This document shows positions 11,856-21,534 of a stretch of DNA of 64,000 nt, piece after piece; position 1 is the first letter of the stretch; every line of letters starts with the position of its first letter. The notes beneath the pieces were generated by a model. The model made no database searches, was not told where the DNA came from, and was given only the letters and a program-made list of their open reading frames with translations. Made by a program: the position numbers and the translations under genes. The DNA is from Aquilaria yunnanensis (taxonomy: Eukaryota > Streptophyta > Magnoliopsida > Malvales > Thymelaeaceae), in contig CM077599.1 of assembly GCA_039654915.1 (NCBI GenBank), positions 10,294,501 through 10,358,500 of the forward strand. Reading direction: 5' to 3'.

Positions 11856-12428
11856 TCATCGATCGTAATTGTGACAGACGCGTAACCTTTTTTTTCTTCG
11901 CTTTTTGGCATGAGAGCTTTTGCCTAAGCCAGGTATGCGGGGCACAAATGCATTTGGAACTTCACCAGCAAAACGGACCTTAGCTTCAATTAACCAACGC
12001 ACTTCTTTAGGAATGCCTTTATGCATAAAAACTCTGAATCTTTCACATCTAGCTTGATAAATCTTTTTAAGAACATTTATTGGGAGAGAAGGAAAGTATT
12101 TTCGCAAAGCAGAAAGAGTAGAATCCATTGGTGAGAAAAAATTGAGAGAGGAGAAAAAGAAATCAGTTATTATGGAAAACTGAGATAACCGACTTGAGAG
12201 CCACGGAGTACCGTATCCGCCACTTAACCGGAAAAAAATATATCCTACTTTTTGACAATTTTCAAAGGCCATGTAGAATGCATGTGCGTCTTTAAATAAA
12301 GAGGGACAGTAAAATCCAGGCTGCAAAATCTTTACAGCTGTTTTCTTTGATAAAAAATACCCTTCGTATGTTTCAAAATAAGAAAATTCAACGACATTTT
12401 TTGCCTTATCATCAGGTATGCATTTCAT
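11856..12428 (-). pseudogene. Integrase zinc-binding remnant fused to an unidentified tail
   Basis: This 190-codon frame opens with the integrase H2C2 zinc-binding region. Recognisable parts are CIPDDKAKNVV, KKTAVKILQPGFYCPSLFKD and ENCQKVG. The two His of the motif and the first Cys of the CxxC pair are replaced (the region now reads FETYEGY and FENC), so zinc binding is lost. Directly after CQKVG the integrase catalytic core is absent. Instead about 125 residues of unrelated, basic sequence follow (including ARCERFRVFMHKG and KKRRKKR). This looks like a second internal deletion or a chimeric junction. I do not recognise the tail. Confidence 0.6.
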
Positions 12429-12470
12429 AAATATCTGGTCAGAATAGTATTTGAAAAGATAAGAGTCATT

Positions 12471-12850
12471 TTAATAAAATATTTTCACCTCATGTGAAAA
12501 TTTCTTCTTATTTTGAATACTCCATTGAGCTGGCATCCGTCCTGTCACAAAAAAATTGATAACAGTAGCAAACCAAGGTACTGTAGTAATAGAAAATAGA
12601 AATTTGTCAGGAAAATAATAATTTATAGGTGTAGTCTCAATTGTTGAATTAGTTGTCAGTTTTGACAAATAGTCAGCGACAACATTTTCGATGCCTATCT
12701 TACCCTTGACCATAGTGTTGAATTCTTGGAGTAATTTGATCTAGTATATCAGTCTTAATTTAGCATCTTTCTCTAACATTGGGTACTTCAATTGTTTGGG
12801 TAAAAGCTTTAACTCAATTGTGTGAATTTTATTTTGTTCTTCAATTTTTG
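12471..12850 (-). pseudogene. pol remnant: post-protease segment joined to the RNase H end, RT deleted
   Basis: On the minus strand the frame reads IELKLLPKQLKY, the usual segment just after protease, and passes without a gap into EKDAKLRLIY, a stop, IKLLQEFN and GIENVVADYLSKL, which is the end of RNase H and the start of the integrase linker. The whole reverse transcriptase and most of RNase H, normally over 600 residues, are missing between them. Both parental segments carry an LKY motif in related elements, so the junction near 12782-12790 may have formed at a short repeat. The segment continues to GRMPAQWS and FSHEVKIFY. Confidence 0.65.
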
Positions 12851-13039
12851 GTTTCTAACATGTGTTTTCCTTCACATGTGAAGAATTAATCAATGAACAT
12901 ATGTTAGATATATCCTGATCCATTTGCATACTTGATTCAAAGAATTAACTAAACACTTTTCAAAAGAATCAGAAATACTCCCTTCTTGGATATAATTTTT
13001 TACAATTTCACCAATGATGCAGACATCTTCACTTTCATC

Positions 13040-13561
13040 TTATTTTTCAGGAGGTTGCTTAAGCAAATTGAAAATATTTAGCTCCAATGTTATATTTTCA
13101 AATGACAACTTCATCAATTCATTCTTGCAATTAATCAAAGCGTTAGAAGTTGCTAAAAATGGACGTCCCAAAATAACAGGTATTGAATTCTTGATTTTCA
13201 CTGGTGGTGTGTCCAAAACAATAAAATCCACAGGATATATAAATTTATTAACTTGGACTAACACATCTTCAATGACTCCTCTTGGTACTTTCACTAATCT
13301 ATCAGCAAGCAAAAGAGTTACTTCAATTAATTTTAACTCACCCAAATTTAGTTTTTGGAAAACTGAATATGGAAGTAAGTTCACACTAGCCCCAAAATCA
13401 AGTAATGCTTGCTCAATTTTGTGTTCTCCAATAAAACATGAAATTGTTGGACAACCAGGATCCTTATATTTCAAAACAGTATTATTTTGAATAACAGAAC
13501 TTACCTGCTCGGTCAAGAAAGCTTTCTTTTTCACATTCAGTTTTCTTTTAACAGTACACAA
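13040..13561 (-). pseudogene. Retrotransposon aspartic protease region
   Basis: This 173-codon open stretch carries the plant Ty3/gypsy protease. ALLDFGASVNLLP is the active-site region; the usual DLGAS/DTGAS catalytic triad reads DFGAS, keeping the catalytic Asp. It is followed by ADRLVKVPRGVIEDVLVQV and the flap-side motif VILGRPFLATSNALI. The stretch is intact but sits in an element without reverse transcriptase. Stops upstream (towards 13690) and downstream (13039) separate it from gag and the pol remnant, so it is listed as a pseudogene fragment. Confidence 0.8.
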
Positions 13562-13689
13562 ATCCTTTTGGCATAAGAGGGTACCTGTTTGATCACATCC
13601 AACAAAGGGATATTGATCTTTACCTGCTTGAAAATATTCAAAATTTCAGGATTTCAATTCACCTTCTTAGAAACAGTTAATGCCTGAGG

Positions 13690-15145
13690 AAATTAAGGTG
13701 CAGGTGGAGATTCAATTTGTTCTTCGCTTGGTATAGGTTCAACCCCTTCTTTACTCTTAGAAGTTGACTCATCGTCTCATTCACAATGATCAGGAATGGA
13801 TTTTTCAACAACCTTACCGCTACGAAGTGTAATGATTGACTTCACTTGATCCATAGTTTGACCTTTAGGATTTAGTTGTGGTTGAGAAGGAAATTTTCCT
13901 TTCTCTTGAATGTTGAGTGCATATGCAAATTTTGCAAGAGTATCTTTCAAGTTAATCATGGTTTGATTTGTTTGAGCATTGATTGACTCTTGCTTTTTAA
14001 TGAATGAATGCAATGTATCTTTAAAAATTTTCCTAATAGGAGGAACATATGGTGCATACCCTTGAAATTGTTAAAAATTTTGTTGGGTGTGCAAAGATGG
14101 TTGTGATGATTGAGCATAATTATTATTTCTCCAACTGAAATTTGGATGATTCCTCCAATTAGAATTGTAAGTTTGTGAGTATGGATTTTGGATTGGTCTC
14201 TCAAAGTTGTTCAATGCATTGACTTGTTCATGGAAATATTCTTTGAAAGAAGGCAAGGTTTGGCAATTGCTAGTAGGATGGTCATTGGTCTCACAAATGT
14301 GGCAAACAATTTCTTCAACGGATTTTAATTGACCAACTTTTTTCGTTTCTAAAGCCTCAACCTTTATAGCTAAAGATGCAAACTTTACTTGAAGGTCATT
14401 ATCTTCTTTAAGATGATAAATGCATTCACTAGATGCAAGGCTTTGAGTCTTACCTGGAGTCTCATATGTACCAGCGGTGTCTCAATTCTATGCATTTTCT
14501 GCTAGCATGTCTAGGTAATTCATTGTCTCGTTAGGATCCTTATCCTCAAATGTTCCATTGCACATCATTTCTACCATTTGTCTTTCCTTAGGTGTCAATC
14601 CTTCATAAAAATGTGAGACTAATCTCCAAGTTTCGAAACTATGGTGTGGTCATGTGTTAAGTAAATCTTTGTATTTATCCCAACACTGGTAAAAAGTTTC
14701 TCATGGTCTTTGTGTGAAAGTGGTGATTTGCCTTTTGAAAGAATTTGTTTTATGGGTAGGAAAATTTTTTTTCAAAAATTATTGTTGCAGTTCATCCCAC
14801 GAATTAACAGAGCCTGACCTAAAATTCCATAGCCAAGTATTTGCTTTATCTTTTAAAGAAAAAGGAAAAAACTTAAGCCTGATAGTATTTATGCTACAGT
14901 TTAGGTTGTTATATGTGTGACAGACTTCCTCAAATTCTCTCAAATAAAAGTAAGGATTTTCGGAATCAAAGCCATGAAAAGTTGGTAAAAGTTTAATAAT
15001 ATCTGGCTTGAAATTGAAGTTACATGCATCACTAGAAAAAATTAAACATGATTGAGTGCTATTTCTTATGTGGTTCATGTATTCTCTAAGTGTCCTAGGC
15101 CGATCTTGGTCATTATGAAGAATGATTATCTTCTTGTTTATTAAT
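13690..15145 (-). pseudogene. Degenerate retrotransposon gag
   Basis: Minus-strand gag begins near ATG 15145 (MAEHINK) and, after an early frameshift, follows the plant Athila-type gag closely: TLREYM, NFKPDIIKLLPTFHGF, ENPYFYLREFEEVC, FFPFSLKDKANTWL, EGLTPKERQMVEMMCNGTF. A CCHC zinc knuckle, C-x2-C-x4-H-x4-C (CHICETNDHPTSNC), is intact at 14304-14263. The C-terminal linker includes KGKFPSQPQ and LRSGKVVEKS before protease. At least four in-frame stops (for example in RP*ETF, NT*PHH and ENA*N*D) show that it is dead. Confidence 0.85.
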
Positions 15146-15270
15146 GTGTTCAGCCATGTTTCAAGAATATGAAGATTCTCTTACTAGTCTACCACTTAAT
15201 GTATGTGACCAAGCTGTCATGCATTAACAAAATAACAATAAGAAAAAACAAATATCAATAACATGTTAGG

Positions 15271-15497
15271 TAGGAGGCACAGCCTTCCATTTAATAGTAA
15301 TAAGAAAAATAAATAAAAAGAAAGCAATATGAACAAAAAAAAATAAAAGATAGGAGGCTCAGCATTCCATTAAAAAAAATAACACAAAATAAATAGAAAA
15401 TAAAAAGTAGGAGGATCAGCCTTCCATTCAACAATAAAGAAAAATAAAAAAAATTAGATTAACACAAATTAAGAGGTAGGAGGCTCAGCCTGCCATA
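15271..15497 (-). repeat. Four spaced copies of a 20-bp palindromic motif in the gag leader
   Basis: Copies of taggaggctcagccttccat start at 15271, 15351, 15408 and 15477, separated by A-rich spacers. Spacing is 80, 57 and 69 bp. The core AGGCT-C-AGCCT is a short palindrome. The copies lie between the primer-binding site and gag, where LTR retroelements place packaging and dimerisation signals. Confidence 0.8.
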
Positions 15498-15558
15498 TAA
15501 ATAAAAAAATAAAATAAAAAGAACAAAAAAAAAATCAAACTTGTACTCTAATTTTACT

Positions 15559-15576
15559 TCCCTAGCAACGGCGCCA
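15559..15576 (-). other. Primer-binding site, tRNA-Asp type
   Basis: The minus strand reads TGGCGCCGTTGCTAGGGA, six bases inside the 5' LTR. It matches the complement of the 3' end of plant tRNA-Asp including CCA, with two mismatches, and is the usual primer site for Athila-type elements. Confidence 0.9.
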
Positions 15577-15582
15577 AAAACT

Positions 15583-17053
15583 TGCTGCGCTCTAACAGTT
15601 GTAACCCAAGTATAGGTTGTCGCAAGTAACAAAATCTTGGAAGTCCGAGTGTCGAACCACAGGGAAGTGAATTAAGAAATACAAGTTATATATTTGTTAC
15701 TAAAGAAAGATCTTGGTGCAAGGTGTGACAGGTGTTGATAAAAAAAAACTCAAATTCAAATAAAATAGCTAAGGTTAGGGGATTCACTTTTAGTATATCA
15801 GTTATGATTAATTTTTAGCTCATCTTACCACTCAATTGAGATCCACACATAAAGAAGTTCCCAATCGGGGAATTTAATTAGTATTAACGTTCATTGATCT
15901 TAAAATGCCAACACTTGCTAATGGGTTCAAGTATTCATCATGCCAACCTTTGTCGACAATAACTCAAAATTTCAATATAGCCGGCAGAACCATGTTCTAC
16001 AGAGGGAATCAAGCAGCTTTTGTGCCAATTATTTGACTATGATGAATCAAGATTCCTACTTAACAGGGAAGGAAGTTAAATAGATTAAGGAAGAAAATAC
16101 CGTTAATGTTGTGTTCCATTCAAATCAATCATAACATCTACACCAAAAGCTTCACCATTTTACCTTGGCAAAAATAAGATGAGTTAGACATAATAAAAAT
16201 AAACAATATGTACAAAGATGAAATAAACATAGACTAAAAGATCAAAAGAAAGAATAAGAATAAGAACGAGAAAACACTTGGACAGAGCTTTGGTATTGAA
16301 AACTAGAACAAAAACAAAAGAAGAAAAGCTAAAGATGAAACAAGAACATAGAAATGGCCTAAGAAATGGGCAACCTTTACCCTTCCCCTAAGGTGCCTAT
16401 TTATAGAGCTTTGGGGTGGGTGAAATGGTAAACATAAATTGGTAAAATGTAGGTAAATACAAATCAATAATGGTGGGCTGCAATTCTTTTTAATTCTTTG
16501 ACCATCGTAGACATCAGATTAGCTCTTCATCAAAGCACAGAAGTTGTAGATCTCCTCTTTAGCTTCAAATCGATAGGTTGCTCATTCAAATCGGACATCC
16601 GTAGCTCAAGTTATGATTTTTCTACCGAAACTGCACTTCAGCACACGAAATAATGAAGGGTCTCATTTATAATTAGATTTTGGCAATGAAAATGATCAAA
16701 TTAGCTCGCAGAATAAAGCAGATTTGGAGATCTATGTGTTGGCTTTCAGATGAATTTGGAATCACTCAGTTCCGACATCTACAGCTCCATATATGATTTT
16801 TCTCGTGAAGAGTCGCCAAGTGATTACCTACATAAAAAATAATTATTTAATATTGATGAATAGTAAAATATGTATGAACAGTGAAAAACGCGTATGAATA
16901 GTGGCATGTGAATAGTAAAAATGTGTATGAATAGTAAAAATATGTGAATAGTAACCCAGTGGAAAAATGCTCAGAATATAGAAATTAATCATACTCAAAG
17001 TGTATAATGATGATTTAAATCCTTAATAACAATACACTTATGAGTATTCATCA
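15583..17053 (-). repeat. 5' LTR of the Athila-like retrotransposon
   Basis: This is 1471 bp with TG...CA ends, the partner of 7967-9461. On the minus strand it carries a TATA box, CTCTATAAATAG (16409-16398), so U3 is about 17053-16410. The cluster of gaatagt motifs at 16855-16965 lies in U3. Confidence 0.9.
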
Positions 17054-17058
17054 TCAAG

Positions 17059-18600
17059 CCATTTCTTTTGCATTGCTTCAACAGTTGGTTTAAAAAATTC
17101 ATTGTCTTTGTATTGGTGGAAAACATAGACGATGTTTACAAAATATAATATTGTTTGGTACATTGTTGGGTAATAAATCTCAGAGAAACAGTTTATTACC
17201 TCGTAAAAATATCTAAGTAATTTAAGTAAATTAAAACAATTTTTCCAAATCTCATCCGTTAGCCAGCCGTCTTGCACTCTTGAGTTCACAAATCTAGTCA
17301 AAAGATTTGCCTATGGTTGATCGTCATTTAAAATTTCAAATGTTGAGTTCCATCGAGTTGGGCAATCAATTTTAAACATTTTCAAAAAAAAAAACACCTA
17401 ATTTTCAATATAAAATATTTTAAATTCACGAGCCAATTTGTTCATTGTTTTGACAAAAAAATAAAGCATTCTAAATTGGCTCGATTTGGTTTTGCAATTG
17501 TTGTAAACCATTTTAAACACATAAATTCAAAATGTGACACAAACAATAAACATGAAAAAAAATTTCAACAAGCAGTGGTTTTATTTCTTTTATCAATTTT
17601 TTCACCGCCAAATCATTGTCTGAAGTATTGTCAAAAGAAATGAACAAAACTTTATTGGCAATAAAAAATTCACACAAATTTTCAATAATGCAGTTGAAAA
17701 TGTTCCAACCCCTATGATCAGATTCCATATATTTGAAAGCAATGATTCGTTTTTGAATAACTCATTCACCATCTATCCAATAAGCAGTGACACAATAGTA
17801 TTTTTGTCCTATTGAAGATGTTCACATATCAAATGTAAATGACAGATAATGATCAATGATAGAAAAATATGCTTGCAAATCACTTCTTCTAACTTGATAC
17901 AGTTTAAAGCTTTTTCTACTAGTTGTTTGCCTAGACGTTTTTTTATAAGCATGATTAAAATTTTTTTGTATGAATGTTTCTAAATATTCATCTTTAGCTT
18001 GTCTAAATGATTTTTTCGTAATCATCATCCAATTAATTAAACATTGCATATCAGTTTTTGGATTAAATCTAAAAATACCTAGACCACCGAAGCTTCCAAC
18101 GCCCGTCAATTGTGTTTGTCAATCAGATATGCCGCCGATATCTCCATGGAATTTGCTCAAGTTCCGCGTGAGGATACCCATCCTGAAATTCAAATTGTGT
18201 GCAAATTTATTGTCATAGTGTTTTCACTTGGTATACCTCGTATCACCTTCCCAAATTTGCTCAAAATGGGTCAAAACAGAAGCCTTCAAATTCCTGCTCT
18301 TGACTTGAGTCTGCTCAGGTTGCTCGTTTTGCGGCGTTTGTTAGGACCCCTCAGAGTTGCCTTAGGTCGGTGGAATTTCTTCGACGTCAACATCAGAGAG
18401 TTAATCATAAAGGCTTAGGTCGTACACCGCTATGTCGATGTTGGGATCGTTCTCGTCAATTTCTTGTGAATGCAGGTCTCAGTTTTTGCGGAACAAACAT
18501 CCTCATAAAAATACACCGACCTCAGTGGCGGAGAAGGAGGAGGAGACAACACTCTTGTCATTGCCAGAGTTCTTCTCTCATGAAGTCATTAGTGGAAGAA
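17059..18600 (-). pseudogene. hAT transposase, N-terminal and central part
   Basis: The minus strand encodes a degraded BED-type zinc finger region (about 18350-18130, with THFEQIWEGDTRY and KHYDNKFAHN). It is followed by the conserved body: FRFNPKTDMQCLINWMM, QAKDEYLETFIQKNFN, KSFKLYQVRRSDLQAYF, YMESDHRGWNIF, ISFDNTSDNDLAV, VYCLCHILNLCV, DCPTRWNSTFE and YYPTMYQTILYF. Several stops interrupt it, for example a TAG between DDQP and ANLL near 17311. The frame ends abruptly at EAMQKKWL where the retrotransposon LTR begins (17053), and the rest of the gene resumes at 7966. Order and content match plant Ac/RICESLEEPER-type transposases. Confidence 0.8.
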
Positions 18601-18756
18601 AATAATTGAAGAGATTTAGAGATGATTAGGAGGAAATTAATAAAATATTAGTAAAAGATTAAGAAACTTGGAAAGAGATAGTAGAAAGAATGAGAAAATA
18701 TTGTAGGAGATTGGAGAAGAGAGGATTAGTATGAGGAAGTGTGGGAAGGAGGCTAG

Positions 18757-18766
18757 CTATTTATAG
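18757..18766 (-). promoter_or_regulatory. TATA box of the hAT transposase gene
   Basis: The minus strand reads CTATAAATAG, about 150 bp upstream of where the transposase reading starts and inside the right end of the hAT element. It is a plausible core promoter for the dead transposase gene. Confidence 0.5.
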
Positions 18767-19173
18767 GGAAAGGAAATTTTGGTTTTGCCCAAAAAATCTT
18801 CAAAAACTAGCCGTTATTTGCTGTTGAGTAAGAGTAAAAAAGTTTGGGGTAAAAAAAAATAGTCTAGAGCTGTTATGGGGGCTAGCTATCATTTTACCAT
18901 TTTTTTAAAAATTTTGAAAACTCAACATATTTCTAAAAACGTTCAACCTGACTCGGCTTGGTCAAGTCGTGGGCCAGTCCAGGTTGAACGTTCTGTTGGG
19001 TCGAGCCATGCTAGTTTGGGCCTCCTTCTTCTTCCAAGCCCATGTTTGCCCTGCCATTTCCCGAGCCTGTTCCGTGCTGGGCCGAGCCCAGATTTGACCA
19101 TGCTGGGCCGAGTTTGACTCGAGCCGGGTCTAGGTCGGGTCAACCCGGCCCAATGGCCATCACTAGTTCTATC

Positions 19174-21160
19174 AGAGGTCGAATTGACAAATATAAAACT
19201 TCATATTTGACATTTATTATATTTTTCCTGAATATATTAAGTAAAAATTAATTTTTAGTGAACAACTTTATGTAATAAGCTATTTTCACAAAATTAAATA
19301 CTGATAAACTAAATATTTAACATGATAGTATAGCAAATATTGAAAATTTAGTAAATAAATCGCTCTTATAAAAAATTCTATATTCATATAATTTTTTAAT
19401 TTGAATTTATATTTGCCAATGCTAAGGGACGAAAGGAAATGAGGGTCATTCTACGTTTGATGCATAGTTGTTCAGGGAGTACTTTGGAATGTTTCTTAGT
19501 TCAAAAACGGGTAAATTCCTTAGATTATTTTTTACCTTATTTTTATGCCTTAAAATAATATTTTTCTTAAATTTATTATATTAAAATACCAACCTCATTT
19601 TTTTTTTTATCTCAATTGGATTATTTTCATCAATTTTAACATTAAATTGTACGTATATTGCTGATGTAGCATACTTAAAATTAAAATAAATATAAATTAA
19701 CAATTTTTATCCTTAAACATTTTCAGTCAATAATTATTTTAAATCTTTCAATTTTTTTGAACATCAATAATGAACCCAAATTTTGGTGGAGGGGTTGATA
19801 ATTTTGGTGGGAAAAAAAAATTTCCCAACCACAAAAACATAAAAAACCAACCCAAATTACAAAACAAATTAACCGATTCTATTCCAGACGCTGAATAAAT
19901 TTCTGAATTTTGCTCAAACTCATTCAAAGAGAGAAACAGTGAGTCATCGACATTTTGGTGGAGGGGTTGATGCTGGCGTTGAGAAACAAAGAGTAGACGG
20001 AGATGGGAGAGTGACGAAGACAACAACACTCGCGAGTTTCTGGCACAACTGGTGCAACGCAAAAGAGAGGGAGGGAAATCATGCCGCTATAACAAAGCTA
20101 AACAACAAAACCTAGCAAACCATAAAAAAAAAAAAATCGACCGAATCGGCTCTAGAGAAAGCTTATCAGCAAGCCTAGAAATGTAATCATAGAGTTAAAG
20201 ACAGCTTGGTCACAAACCCGTCGAACTCACTGGGCACGATCAAGATCCGCTGCAATCTCCGTATGGCCATTAGCCAGATCTGATCCTGACTTCTGGCGGT
20301 GGAAGCATAGAGATGCAATGTGAAAAGGGGGATGATAGCCATGTGAGTGTATACTTCTCCATAGCTACAACCACAGCCACAGCCACAGCTGTAGCGCCGA
20401 CCTCCATCTTTGCCTTGCCTTTTTTTAACAATCCTCTCTCTGACAAAAAAATAATTGTAGCTGCAGTAGCTCAAAGTAGAAGGGCTTCATGATCTGCCAT
20501 CGTTTTTAGGCTAATTGCATGGGTACCTCTAGTCTAGTGAAAGGCGAGCAGATATTGTGGACGAACTGACCAGAGATCTCGTGGCGTGGTGATGGTGATT
20601 TCGTGGGTATCGCAGATCTATTGTTTGAGGCAGTGACAACGGGCGGACAAGGTATGAAGCTGAAAGGGTTGCGGCAATTCGGTATTAGTGAAAAAAACAA
20701 ATTGGGTCAAACTAGTTTGAAAAAACGATTGTGACTTTGGTTTAAAGAAAAAAAAAAGTTCCAAATAGGATTTCCAAGTTAGTGAATAAGTTTTAGATTT
20801 TAAGAAGTTTGATGGTTGTAAGCATTACTTTTAGAATTTTATGGTTTAAAATTATTAATTAAAAAAGTTTAAGGGCAAACTTATTATTTTATATTTATTT
20901 TAATATTAGTTAATACCATATCAGCAAATAAACACAAAAATAAGGTAAGATATTTTGATAGAACAAATTTAAGATATGATATCATTTTAGTATATGAAAA
21001 TAAGCTAAGGGAGCCATGTTGGAATTTACCTGTTAAATAACAGTTTTTTTTTATTTTTTGGCTCCTTGAACCATTTAGCATTGACTAAAAAAAGAAACTG
21101 AAGGACGTAAAGAAAACAGTGCAGAGAGACTAGGGCCTTATCGTGTCATACAATACCAAT
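19174..21160. other. Intergenic DNA with no recognised gene
   Basis: This is AT-rich to about 19740. Between 19748 and 20700 several open stretches of 64-104 codons occur on the minus strand, one with a run of alternating Cys-Gly. None shows a family motif, and splice-consistent joins were not evident. I see no transposon ends. The right edge is the eEF1B-gamma promoter. Confidence 0.5.
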
Positions 21161-21169
21161 CTGGTATTC

Positions 21170-21189
21170 GACCCGACCCGACCCGACCG
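21170..21189. repeat. (CGACC)4 microsatellite in the eEF1B-gamma promoter
   Basis: Four tandem copies of a pentamer (cgacccgaccc...) lie about 50 bp upstream of the telo-box. The repeat is GC-rich in an AT-rich setting. Confidence 0.85.
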
Positions 21190-21204
21190 GAACAAATTAG
21201 CCCC

Positions 21205-21229
21205 CAGCCCACCGCCTACAAAACCCTAG
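21205..21229 (+). promoter_or_regulatory. Site II and telo-box motifs of the eEF1B-gamma promoter
   Basis: AAACCCTAG (21221-21229) is a perfect telo-box. Just upstream, agccca (complement TGGGCT) is a site II-type motif. This pair is well known in promoters of plant ribosomal-protein and elongation-factor genes, which fits the gene that follows. Confidence 0.7.
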
Positions 21230-21534
21230 CAACAATTCTCCAGTCTCTACCCCCCGCTTCATTTCACAGTCACAGATCGCCGTGCACTGCCTGTTTCGCT
21301 TTCGGGAAAACGCAAGCGCTTAAAGGTTCACCTCGTTTCCTTGCGAGCTTGGCCAGGCGGCATTCGAGCATTTACATGCTTGTAGATACAGTCGCTCTGC
21401 CTCTGAGCGTTCTGCTTTAATTTAGTTTTCTTCCGCTTGCTGCCTTTATTTGCTGCATGTTAATGGTCTTACTCTTTTTTTTTTTTTCTTTTTCCAGATC
21501 TGAATTCTGAGCCCGTCGTTTTTTCTGTAAAGCA

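Larger units (their letters stand above)
7967..17053 (-). mobile_element. Athila-like Ty3/gypsy LTR retrotransposon nested in the hAT element
   Basis: The element is 9087 bp with two LTRs (7967-9461 and 15583-17053), a primer-binding site matching tRNA-Asp (15559-15576), and gag and protease remnants reading right to left. The flanking 5-mers tcaaa (7962-7966) and tcaag (17054-17058) agree at 4 of 5 bases as target duplication. It inserted into the hAT transposase coding sequence. Reverse transcriptase and the integrase core are missing through internal deletions, and gag has several stops, so it could only have moved with help from another element. The tRNA-Asp primer and the gag style (TLREYM..., FHGFDSENPY, LRSGKVVEK) indicate the Athila/Tat side of Ty3/gypsy. 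Confidence 0.88.
6924..19165 (-). mobile_element. hAT (Ac-like) DNA transposon, decayed and split by a retrotransposon
   Basis: The left end TAGTGGTGG matches the inverted right end CCATCACTA at 8 of 9 bases. Both ends continue into GGGCC/CCCGG-rich subterminal DNA (6940-7050 and 18940-19160), typical of plant hAT elements. The flanking 8-mers cttttatc (6916-6923) and gttctatc (19166-19173) agree at 6 of 8 positions, fitting an old 8-bp hAT target duplication. The transposase is on the minus strand: the N-terminal part at about 17059-18600 and the C-terminal part at 7325-7966. Between them sits the retrotransposon at 7967-17053. Without that insertion the element would be about 3.15 kb, a normal size for this group. 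Confidence 0.85.

Noticed and set aside
18110..18609. Plus-strand open frames of 79-102 codons
   Set aside because: Antisense to the degraded BED-finger region of the hAT transposase; no independent domain.
18875..19251. Open frames on both strands near the hAT right end
   Set aside because: They are the GGGCC-rich subterminal DNA of the hAT element, which is open by composition.
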